Shown: piece by piece, positions 36,779 through 45,633 of the stretch
How the letters are laid out: every line of letters begins with the position of its first letter
Position numbering within the stretch: position 1 is the stretch's first letter
From: Coprinus comatus
Lineage: Eukaryota; Basidiomycota; Agaricomycetes; Agaricales; Agaricaceae
Assembly: GCA_034638255.1 (NCBI GenBank)
Contig: JAWPGT010000016.1
Location: 372,001 to 436,000, forward strand
Direction of reading: 5' to 3'
DNA: 64,000 nt
Position numbers and translations under genes: made by a program
The notes under the pieces: model-generated
Seen by the model: the letters and a program-made list of their open reading frames with translations, nothing else
What the model was told of the DNA's origin: nothing
Database searches by the model: none

Positions 36779-39700
36779 TCAGTAAACGCCCATGGCCAAA
36801 CGGTGTTTTTCAAGTGCAGGACGGGGTAGAGGTTTAGTGAGTAGGTCGGCGATGTTGTCTTTCGTGTCAATTCTCCAGACGTCTATTGTTTGTTCTTTGA
36901 CGTGTTGTCTGATGAAGTGATGTTTTATATCGACGTGTTTGGTGTTGCCATGATCAACGGGGTCACCTGTGAGTGTGATAGCACTGTTGTTGTCGCAGAA
37001 TATGATGGTTGGTTTGTTAATGTTGTTGCCCAGTTCGGATAGATATGTTCGAAGCCATAGTGATTCGCGGGTTGCTTCTCCTACTGCGACATATTCTGCT
37101 TCTGATGTTGAGATAGCGACAGTCTTTTGTTTACGAGATGACCATGAAATCATTCCACTCCCTAATGAAAAACAATACCCCATTGTCGAGCGTCTGGAAT
37201 CAACACAATCAGCAAACGATGAGTCGGAGAAACCGACAAGTGAAGCTGGTGGTTCTGAAGTGCTCTGTATGGGTTTACCATTTGCGATAAATTCTCCTTT
37301 CCCTCCTAACCATAGTTGCATGTCCCTCGTGGTGTGCAAGTACCTAGCGCATTTTTGTGCCGCCTCCCAGTGAGGACGTCTGTAGCAGTCAAGATATTGC
37401 GCAAGTTTGTTGACAGTGTAGGCTACGTCTGGCCTTGTCCCCATGGCGATATACATCATAGAACCCACCAATGATCTGTAAGGCAAAGATTTTGTGTCTT
37501 CGTCAAGAGGTTCGTCAATGGTTGGTTTGCATAGTTTAATATTGTTGTCCATGGGTATGTTGGTAGGTAGAAAGTCGTTAGGTAGGAAGGTGGTGGCGAC
37601 TTTTTCGATGAGAGCTTTTTGGGAGAGTCCTATGAGGCGGTTTGTTCGGTCTCGTTCGAAAGCGATGCCCAAGCAGAACTTTGCTTCCCCTAAATCTTTA
37701 AATTCCCATTTAGCACCCAAATCAGTAAGAAATTTAGTTGTTGCTTCATCAGTAGAAGGCGCATATATAAAGTCGTCAACATGTACGTTTGCTGTGATGG
37801 TACCTTCTTTGGTTGTTCTTGTGAAGGAACACGGTTCTGATTGTAGTCTTGTGAAGTTCCATCCTTCCATTCCTGCGTTCATCGTCATATTCCACACTCT
37901 TCCACTCTGCTTCAGCCCATATAGTCCCTTGACCAACTTCCATACCCATTTCTTCCCCGGTTTTCCTTCAGGTTGATATCCTTGTGGTTGCTCCATGTAC
38001 TGTACTTCGTTATCCGGGAGTTCTCCATTGAGGTAAGCGGTTTTGATGTCAAGTTGTCGTAAGTCATAGTCGTTTACAGCTGCGGTGTGGATGAGAGCAC
38101 GTAGCGATTCAAGGCGGGTGGTTGGTGAGGTAGTGTCGTTGTAGTCTAGTCCATAGACTTGTTGGAATCCCCTTGCTACCAATCGTGCTTTGTATCTGTA
38201 AACTTCACCAAGCTCATTTTGTTTCGGTGTTAGTACCCATTTCCCAGTCATGATAGAACGGTTGTGAGGGACGTCAGACCTCTTGACATATTCGTAAACT
38301 TCTAGCTTCTTCAAAGATTCCAACTCCTCAGTTATAGCCTCTTTCCATTTTTCCGCCTCCGGTGACTTCATAGCTTCTTTAATTGACCTTGGCGCTGAAG
38401 GTGAGGTGACGTTTGGTCCTTCAGAAACTTGAGAAGATAAAGCAACTAAAGCAAAATCGTCAGCAACATCATAAGAGTTGGAGTTCAATGATTGCTTGAC
38501 GGTGTTCCGTAGTTGGCGTCTTTGGTGTTTCAATTTCTTGCGAATGTATTTTGGATAAGATTGTTCTTGCCTAGAGAGAGCTGAGAATGCAATGGCGTAC
38601 TTGACATGTTGAAGGTCTTTGATCGTGCTGGGGTGTGATTTGGTTAAACGTGGTGAACGGCGTGGTGAGGGTGTTGGCAGTGATTGTTGAATGGTGTTGG
38701 TGGCTGGAGTTGATGCGTGATCTGTGGCTGTGTTGGTGGGGGTGATGGTATCATTTTGTGGTATGGCGGGTGGGATGTCGATTGTGAGTCCAGGGGATAG
38801 GGGTTGAGGTTGGGCTTGCCAGGATTCAATGAACTGGACGTGGTGGGAAGTTATGACTTTGTGTGAGGAGTGGTGGTATAGCCTGTATGCTTTGGCGTCT
38901 TCGGAGTAACCAATGAGTATACATTCAATTGAGCGAGGTTTGATTTTTGGATTGTGCTCGTTTAAGATGAGTGTGAATGCACGGGAACCAATTTCGCGAA
39001 GATGAGTGAGGTCAGGCTTACGATTGTACCAAGCTTCATATGGGGTTTTAGCGATAGACTTAGCAAATGTGCGGACAGTAAGATAGTTGGCAGTTTTGAC
39101 AAATTCGTCCCACCGGTTGTCTGGAGCATTGCATTGAATGCGCATAGCTCTAGCCTTGTTCATATTAGTGCGATGTAGTCTCTCGACTTTGCCTATGTGA
39201 GCGGATGTGTTTGGGGCGGTGAGTTCCCTCCTATAGCCATTTTGATTGCACCACGACATCATATCATGGGATTTCAACTCCCCATTATCAATTCTGATTA
39301 TCCCAATCTTTTCTCCTGATTCTCTTTCAGCTTGAAGTGCCCAGGTTTTAAGGAAGGGTAACGCATTCGATTTTTGTTGTAGAAGAAAACACCATGAGAA
39401 GTTACTAAAATCATCTATGACATGCATAATGTAGTCGTTGCCATTCGCGGATCGCACAGATTGTGGACCAGTGAGGTCAACATATACGATGCCCAACCTC
39501 CTAGAGCTCCTCCCCATCCTCCTTGTAGTAGGAACCGGCGATCGAGTCTGTTTGCCACGTATACAGTCGTCACATTTAGGTGGTGAAAGTGACAAATCAA
39601 TATTCATACCTGTAACGAGCTGTTTGGTGGCCATCGTGTAGATCGCTTGGTTGTTGGCGTGTCCTAAACGGCGATGCCAGGTGGATAGGGAGGGGGAGAT

Positions 39701-41425
39701 AGTGGAGATATGAGCGTAGTGGGAAGGTGCATGTTTGCAGTCGAGTCGCCATAGATTTTGGCCTTCAATACGAGGGGCGATGATGGTGGAGTGTGGTAAG
39801 TTCAGGAGGGCTGAAGTGGTGTCAAAAAGTATGGTGCATGGGAGGTGGTCAATGAGTTGTGCGACAGATACGAGACGCACATTCGCGCCAGGGATATACA
39901 ATGAGTTTTTGAGGATGATGGTGTTGTGTGGAGATAAGCTATTGGTGATGACAATATCACCAATTGCTTTTGCCGAAGATGAAGAGCCATTGATACCTGT
40001 GACCGTGAGTGGTTTTGGTATAGGTCGAAGGTTGGTAAAGTCGTTGACAAATGGGGACATGTGTATAGTGCAACCGGAGTCTAAAATGAAGGGGGTTGGT
40101 GCGTCAGAGTGAGAAGATAACAGTTGCGGATTGTTAGTGTTGAGGTCAACTGAGCAATGTAGAGATATGAGGGCAAGTTCGTCCATGTCGGCCTGTGTCA
40201 TGGAGTGTGCGACGAATGAAGCAATTTCTTCGACTTTCGCTACAGCGACATTGGCATTGTCTGAACGTTCTACCTTATGCTCTTTGTTCTTCTTCTCTTG
40301 TCCCTTATTTTGTCTCATCGCGTCCTTCGCCTCATCAATGCTCTTTCCTTGCATCCCTCCTCCTTTCCTCGTACAATATTGGATAAGATGTCCGCGCTTG
40401 TTACAATTTGAGCATAATCTGGAGTTGTATGCGTTGTTGGTGTTTGAGGTGGTAGCTGATAGCGCGTTTTCGGTTGTGGAGGTTTCTTTGTTCTGGTCGT
40501 ATGTGATAATGAGGTCCAGAATGTCTGTGTGTGTCGCGGATTTGTTACTGTGAAGGATGAGTTTCGCTTCGTTGTATAGGTCGCGGCTATTTTGGTTGTT
40601 TAAGTTGTGCATAATTGCATATAGACTGAACTCCTCTTCGGTAGGCAACCCATAGGAGTAGAGAATGCGGATGTAGGATATTATGGATCTGTATTGGGAT
40701 TCCATGCTTCCCTTCGATTGATCGAATTGCGAATTGAATAACTTAGCGACCATTTGGAGTTTTGAGGAGGCCTTGTGATGATCATATTTCGTGTGTAAGG
40801 CCTTCCAAAAATCTGCCGCGTTGTTGAGGTTATCGAATTCTTCCGCTTCCTCTTTTGCTATTGTGCTTTGTAGGAACCCGCATATCATCATGTGGTTCTT
40901 CACCCATCGTCTATGGCTGTTGGTGTTGGTAGAAGATGGTGGGGGTTCAGAACCGAGTATGTAGGAAATAGCTCCATTTCCTTTTAGATGATATATAACA
41001 TCTTTCTTCCACGCGTCCCAGTTGCTTTTTGCCTGTTGTAACGTGCAGCCGTGCCAGTTGTTGCCTAGTGGTGGTATAGGATCAATTTGGACTGGAGAGG
41101 GGGGTTGCTTAGGTGTAACGTTTTCGGGGAGTTTGGATGACGCGATGTTGAGAAGGAGTTTGCTGAAGTCAGGGTTTGCCATCAGACGGGTTATTGATCC
41201 GGGTGATAGCGTATTTGATCCAGCTATTTCTGCGGGTTTTTGTAATGTGGATGAGGATGAGGAAGTGTCCTCGGGAGGATTTTGTGAGTTCGTTGAGTCA
41301 GTCATGGAGTCTTCTTCTTCTTCGTGACCTGGTAACTGTTGCGATTGTTGAAGATTTAATTCTTCTATGGCTTTACGGCGTCGCGTTGTTAATGGTATCG
41401 GTGTTGAAGGGACTCTCGATGGCAT
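36779..41425 (-). CDS. Ty1/copia Gag-Pol polyprotein
   Basis: A single 1548-residue frame with ATG start. Domains in copia order: Gag of the UBN2 type (about 110-310), a CCHC zinc knuckle CSNCNKRGHLIQYC (338-351), protease active site LDSGCT (448-453), pre-integrase WHRRLGHANN with the following CDDC giving an HHCC zinc motif (583-621), integrase core with candidate catalytic Asp 650, Asp 713 and Glu 748, reverse transcriptase (about 1030-1280) with QLDIKTAYLNGEL and VHVDDFIYA, and RNase H (about 1395-1530) with GFSDSSFADC and STSEAEYVA. The order integrase before reverse transcriptase defines copia rather than gypsy. No frameshift or stop interrupts it, so it may be active. HVDD replaces the common YVDD. 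Confidence 0.95.
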   Translation of the reverse strand: MPSRVPSTPIPLTTRRRKAIEELNLQQSQQLPGHEEEEDSMTDSTNSQNPPEDTSSSSSTLQKPAEIAGSNTLSPGSITRLMANPDFSKLLLNIASSKLPENVTPKQPPSPVQIDPIPPLGNNWHGCTLQQAKSNWDAWKKDVIYHLKGNGAISYILGSEPPPSSTNTNSHRRWVKNHMMICGFLQSTIAKEEAEEFDNLNNAADFWKALHTKYDHHKASSKLQMVAKLFNSQFDQSKGSMESQYRSIISYIRILYSYGLPTEEEFSLYAIMHNLNNQNSRDLYNEAKLILHSNKSATHTDILDLIITYDQNKETSTTENALSATTSNTNNAYNSRLCSNCNKRGHLIQYCTRKGGGMQGKSIDEAKDAMRQNKGQEKKNKEHKVERSDNANVAVAKVEEIASFVAHSMTQADMDELALISLHCSVDLNTNNPQLLSSHSDAPTPFILDSGCTIHMSPFVNDFTNLRPIPKPLTVTGINGSSSSAKAIGDIVITNSLSPHNTIILKNSLYIPGANVRLVSVAQLIDHLPCTILFDTTSALLNLPHSTIIAPRIEGQNLWRLDCKHAPSHYAHISTISPSLSTWHRRLGHANNQAIYTMATKQLVTGMNIDLSLSPPKCDDCIRGKQTRSPVPTTRRMGRSSRRLGIVYVDLTGPQSVRSANGNDYIMHVIDDFSNFSWCFLLQQKSNALPFLKTWALQAERESGEKIGIIRIDNGELKSHDMMSWCNQNGYRRELTAPNTSAHIGKVERLHRTNMNKARAMRIQCNAPDNRWDEFVKTANYLTVRTFAKSIAKTPYEAWYNRKPDLTHLREIGSRAFTLILNEHNPKIKPRSIECILIGYSEDAKAYRLYHHSSHKVITSHHVQFIESWQAQPQPLSPGLTIDIPPAIPQNDTITPTNTATDHASTPATNTIQQSLPTPSPRRSPRLTKSHPSTIKDLQHVKYAIAFSALSRQEQSYPKYIRKKLKHQRRQLRNTVKQSLNSNSYDVADDFALVALSSQVSEGPNVTSPSAPRSIKEAMKSPEAEKWKEAITEELESLKKLEVYEYVKRSDVPHNRSIMTGKWVLTPKQNELGEVYRYKARLVARGFQQVYGLDYNDTTSPTTRLESLRALIHTAAVNDYDLRQLDIKTAYLNGELPDNEVQYMEQPQGYQPEGKPGKKWVWKLVKGLYGLKQSGRVWNMTMNAGMEGWNFTRLQSEPCSFTRTTKEGTITANVHVDDFIYAPSTDEATTKFLTDLGAKWEFKDLGEAKFCLGIAFERDRTNRLIGLSQKALIEKVATTFLPNDFLPTNIPMDNNIKLCKPTIDEPLDEDTKSLPYRSLVGSMMYIAMGTRPDVAYTVNKLAQYLDCYRRPHWEAAQKCARYLHTTRDMQLWLGGKGEFIANGKPIQSTSEPPASLVGFSDSSFADCVDSRRSTMGYCFSLGSGMISWSSRKQKTVAISTSEAEYVAVGEATRESLWLRTYLSELGNNINKPTIIFCDNNSAITLTGDPVDHGNTKHVDIKHHFIRQHVKEQTIDVWRIDTKDNIADLLTKPLPRPALEKHRLAMGVY

Positions 41426-41493
41426 AAACTATTTTGTTTTCACTGTTTCTGGTATTTGAGGTGGCTGTATGCGTCCAATAGGCCCATAACCTG

Positions 41494-41727
41494 TAAGAAC
41501 TAGAGCCAGATACCTCTATCTCAGTCCCAGAGTGAATATAGTTAGGAACTCGTATTATCGTACCTAGAGCCAGATACCTCTATCTACGATAATATATTAA
41601 TGAATGTCATAGCATATATGCGTGTTGTTACATACCTCAGTCCCAGAGTGAATATAGTTAGGAACTGAGGTACGTTAATGCACTTATGTTGGTTTATATG
41701 TTCGTCGTCACGTGTTGTTCTCCTACA
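41494..41727 (-). repeat. 5' LTR of the copia element
   Basis: 234 bp, identical to 36320-36553. It would contain the element's promoter. It is followed (on the minus strand) by a short leader of about 70 bp before the gag ATG at 41425. Confidence 0.9.
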
Positions 41728-42319
41728 TCGCGTGGTGTAAACGAGCCTAAAAGCATGTTATGGAGTGCAGGAGGGAGTGAGAAATGAGTAAAATACTTCC
41801 CTTGAGACAGATAATGACTCACCAAGGAAGAAACCCCCCTTCGTGGGGTATACACCATACCACGTCATCACCTAACCCTCCTACCCTATAGTACACGTCG
41901 AGAAGGTTCTGGAGAGCCTAGAAACGTTCCTGTATGTAGAAAAATGAGTGATACAGAAGAAAAACAGCAAGTAATGACACACCAGCAGTAAAACCAATGT
42001 TATAGCATGGCTACTGCATCGGGATGCGTGTATGTAGGCTTGTTTGAAGCGGAGTATTGAGGCCGTCCTGGAGAGCCTAAGAACGCGCCAATACACAATT
42101 ATATGAGCCCAATACATGGAAAATAGTTGAAATTGACATACCTTATAAGAATAATGAAAACCCCACCATACCACGCGTACATAGGCTCATTCAATGCATA
42201 ATGTTGAGACAGTTCCAACGAGCTCCAACGCGTAGAGTTTCATCAAGGAATGAGAGTGCAGTGGTGACATTACTCAGAGTCGGCAGTGAGTAGAAGTTGT
42301 GACCTTCGTGAGGTTGCAT
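41728..42319. repeat. Degenerate tandem repeat, period about 150-170 bp
   Basis: The word GAGCCTA(A/G)(A/G)A or a variant recurs at 41743, 41914, 42073 and (as GAGCTCCAA) 42220. Each is followed by AATGAG or ATATGAG some 25-40 bp later and preceded in two units by TCTGGA or TCCTGGA. Spacing is 171, 159 and 147 bp. No coding potential seen; the copia insertion ends at its first unit. Confidence 0.4.
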
Positions 42320-42650
42320 CAGGGGGCCTCCATCCGAGCAATCCGTGAAATCAACCTCGTTTGACAGTTGACACATTTTGACGTGCGGGTCACACCAACA
42401 TCACATTGTGTCACCATCAGGTCACACAAAATAACAGATATTGTGATTGCATTCACGGCCTGATACTCATAGATAGATAACTACAGATAAAGAACAGCGT
42501 TACATCAGGGTGACATCCTGGTGACACCAGAATCCCTGCATGTGAGTGATTGACAGTTTGGGTCCATAGAGAGCACACCATAAAAGGAAAAGAAATACAC
42601 GACCCGTCACTAGGGTTGATTTCACGGATTGCTTGGACGGAGGCCCCCTG
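42320..42650. mobile_element. hAT-like MITE with 8 bp target duplication
   Basis: A 331 bp segment has 37 bp terminal inverted repeats beginning CAGGGGGCCTCC (42320-42356 and the complement of 42614-42650, with only a few mismatches). A perfect 8 bp direct repeat GGTTGCAT flanks it (42312-42319 and 42651-42658). CAGGG-type ends with an 8 bp duplication are diagnostic of the hAT superfamily. No transposase is encoded. Confidence 0.75.
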
Positions 42651-43242
42651 GGTTGCATTGCTGATGCAACATGTCCTGTCACATGTGATGGTGAGAGTGA
42701 TCATGTGACAGTCCGCATCAACCAAACAAATGAAACAAAAACAAAGTCAATAACACAAATTAACTTTGACTTTTTGTGACCTTAGAATAGTGCTTGGGAA
42801 ACTTAAAAACTTGGTTGGAAATATTGACTACCTTAGAGTTACTTTGAAAATATATATCTAAGTATCAGTAAGTATACTAAGCTACCCAAGCTATACTGAG
42901 TACTACTAAGGACATGCTGGAAATGCTGATGTAGGAGCTAGGTGCAGTAGTAGAGTCATGACAGGTAGGTAGTATTATAGCATTTATCATTCTTATTCCA
43001 AGTTTTCAATCATTACTACCATTCCATTTATTTCACACCTAATTAGTAATATTATACCCTTAGTACGTACTGTGAGTGGTATCTCCAAGTTAGTAATATC
43101 ACATTCATTTCATTTTGCCCTAGTCAGTGTCCCCTTTATAACCTAAATCTTAATATAACTATCTCCTAATATATCTCCTATGATTGAATGTTATTGGTAC
43201 CAACAGTAACTAAATTCTGCACACCTAAAAATACATAGAACC

Positions 43243-44101
43243 CAGACTCCTTCCCAGTCCATGTGATTGCTTCCTTTTATAGCAAACTTGTGAACAAGAG
43301 CTAGTTGCGACAGCGGACTGGCATATCTTGTGTGTGGCTTTATTTGGTCTGGAGCTTCCACTAACCCATGTGAATGTGCAAACAGCAGGTGCATCATGTG
43401 TACCATATCCTATTTCGGAAGTCATGCAATAGGGAAGGCAGGGGTCATCTTGATAACTTACATGAGGAAATATGAGTTGTGTATTAGATAAATAAAAACA
43501 GGGAAACCATTATGCCTTTCACACTACCATCTCTCTCTCTGCCACATTTACCTCAGATCAGTGCCACTCTCATCAACTCTTAAGTGTAGTAGTATACTGC
43601 TATAACTTTACAAGTAACAAGCCTACAGGCTACAACTCATGAATAAATAGAGCTTCATTGGAACTTAATGACAATGTCACACCTTATACTGATCATCTTT
43701 CAGGATCATGGAACACTACAACAACCTAATTGATCTAATATTGCAGACCTTTTTTGCATATGCATGAACCTGACATCACATTTAAATGGGCTTTTGAGAG
43801 TTAATACAGTAAAAAGTAGACTACAAATAGAAATAATTATGATGACAGGGGGTTGAATAAACATTTTCATGCCGATGCATATGGCAGTTCTTCTCAGCCT
43901 CTTCTGATATCAGACTTCTGCTATTACTCAATTGGGTAACTGGGCGTGGAAAGTACGCATTGTTTACTAGGTTCACACAGGTCTCAGAAGCTTGTATCAA
44001 ATAAACCCACACACAAGATGTGCCAGTCCACTGTCATGACTAGCTCTTGTTCACAAGTTTGCTATAAAAGGAAGCAATCACATGGACTGGGAAGGAGTCT
44101 G
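43243..44101. mobile_element. Non-autonomous Mutator-like element with long inverted repeats
   Basis: An 859 bp segment has terminal inverted repeats of about 112 bp (43243-43354 and 43988-44101) that start CAGACTCCTTCCCAGTCCAT and differ at roughly ten positions. A perfect 9 bp direct repeat CATAGAACC flanks it (43234-43242 and 44102-44110). Long inverted repeats with a 9 bp target duplication are typical of MULEs. The interior, about 630 bp, has no transposase frame. Confidence 0.78.
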
Positions 44102-44399
44102 CATAGAACCTTATGAACTTGGAGATGACTTGAGTGAACTTGAGACAGGCTTAGAACCCTTAAATATGTGACATAAATTTCATCTTACTTCTCGTCAGCT
44201 TTATGTGACTTGTGGACTTGTGGCTTGATGGCTTTTTTTGACTTGCCATCAACTTGATGTACCTTGGCATCAAGCCATCAAGGCATCTCAAGTCCCAGAC
44301 TGAACTTGATGACTTTTTGACTTATGTACTTGTAGACACCTTTTTAACTTTTAAAAGCCATTAAAAGGCAGGTTTTATTTTGCTGATGATAGGAATGGT

Positions 44400-45167
44400 A
44401 TGCTATCAGCCTATCTTTATCATCACTATCTTGAATTCTCAATTTTTCATATCAACTTCCAGATTGTTCCAATCAATGATGTCTCAGGATGTGGTTGTGT
44501 ATCACTGCAACATGTACCATATGCTACTGTATCTGGTGTTGTTGAGAGTGTTGATGAAGGTGATGAACAGTTTGAATATTCACTTAATATTGAACATTAT
44601 CTCCATATACTCAAGGGAATGGTTTCAGTCTCTATTACCATTGTTCTTGATGTAACAACACCCTGCTGGTGAAAATCACCTAATGGCAAGTGACGAGCCC
44701 CATATATCAAATCAGGTGCATATATTACTGTGACTGGAAAATTAAATAGGGCAAAAAGAGATACAGTGAGTAATATTGTTACCTCTTTTGAGATTATGGG
44801 AGAGTCTGTCACGATTGCACCAATACATTCAACTTCATATGCTAATCCTCCAATAAAACTGGAGCCAGGTACGTCACCTTCTTAACATAAATTTATAGCT
44901 CAACTTTATTAATTTCATATTACTGTACACATAGACTCACCTTTGAAGGGTAAAGGTCGTCAAGATTCAAGCCCACTCCAATTTAGCTACGAAACTCACA
45001 GCCTGACTGGTAGTGGCCTGAATCGAAAATGCCGTCAAGTTGCGTCACCATCCCAACATGACTCAGACCATCATGTTTCTAATGTAGCAGGCTCATCGTC
45101 ATCTGAATCCAAAACATTATTTTCGACAGCTTCCTCCTCAGATACACTTGACAGCCACTCTTCCTGA
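44400..45167 (+). CDS. Hypothetical protein, possible OB-fold (Stn1/RPA32-like) fragment
   Basis: Three open segments in one orientation. One, 44464-44670, contains HVPYATVSGVVESVDEGDEQ, resembling the first strands of an OB fold. The second ends at 44868 and has AYITVTGKLNRAKRDTV, resembling the later strands (VTGKL). The third, 44935-45167, joins it by a GT-AG intron (44869-44934) in frame and is Ser-rich (SSSSESKTLFSTASSS). I could not find a clean splice joining the first and second segments. OB-fold membership and any link to Stn1 or RPA32 are inference. It could also be a decaying gene, given its position in a transposon-rich island. Confidence 0.35.
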
Positions 45168-45633
45168 ATTCCAATTGGATTTTGAAAGTACTAAGTAGTA
45201 ATGTTTCTCCAGTTCGTTGAAAATTGAAATTACTATGTATATTAGTATATGTAAAATGTATGGAATGTGATCATATGAACTTTTGAACGTTGCATGTGAA
45301 CATTAAAGATTTATCTGGCACTAAGTTTTCCCGTGCGGAGTACGGGTTAGCCGCTATTGCTTTAAGAAAAGGTCAGAAAAACATACTTTGCGCGAATGTG
45401 AATAATTCTTTTTGTTGAACGTGTCATACTGAACAACACATTATAGAACCAACCTACATCCATAGAGTCTCATCAAGATCGGAAATCTTGGTGAAACCAG
45501 TTGACGTCAATATCAGATCAGACCGTCTCATCGCTGGCGTATTTTATATTCGGTGGGAAACACGCGAGCTTCCCCGTTTTCGCCCATTTTCTAACCAACA
45601 TCTTCCACCCACAACCTATACTTAGATTGATTC
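45168..45633. other. Upstream region of FunK1 copy 4 (segmental duplication)
   Basis: From about 45357 nearly identical to 11529 onward, starting at GCTTTAAGAAAAGG. The promoter box CTGGCGTATTTTATATTCGG lies at 45534-45553. Nothing recognised in 45168-45356. Confidence 0.65.

Larger units (their letters stand above)
36320..41727 (-). mobile_element. Complete Ty1/copia LTR retrotransposon
   Basis: Two LTRs, 36320-36553 and 41494-41727, are the same length (234 bp) and identical on reading. They enclose one long uninterrupted gag-pol gene on the minus strand. On that strand each LTR begins TGTAGGAGAAC, and a purine tract GAGGAGGAG precedes the 3' LTR. Identical LTRs and an open polyprotein mean a very recent insertion. 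No target-site duplication was found: flanks are TGCTT on the left and TCGCG on the right. Confidence 0.9.

Noticed and set aside
36969..37976. Open frames on the plus strand opposite the copia polyprotein
   Set aside because: Antisense shadows of the gag-pol frame, without domains of their own.
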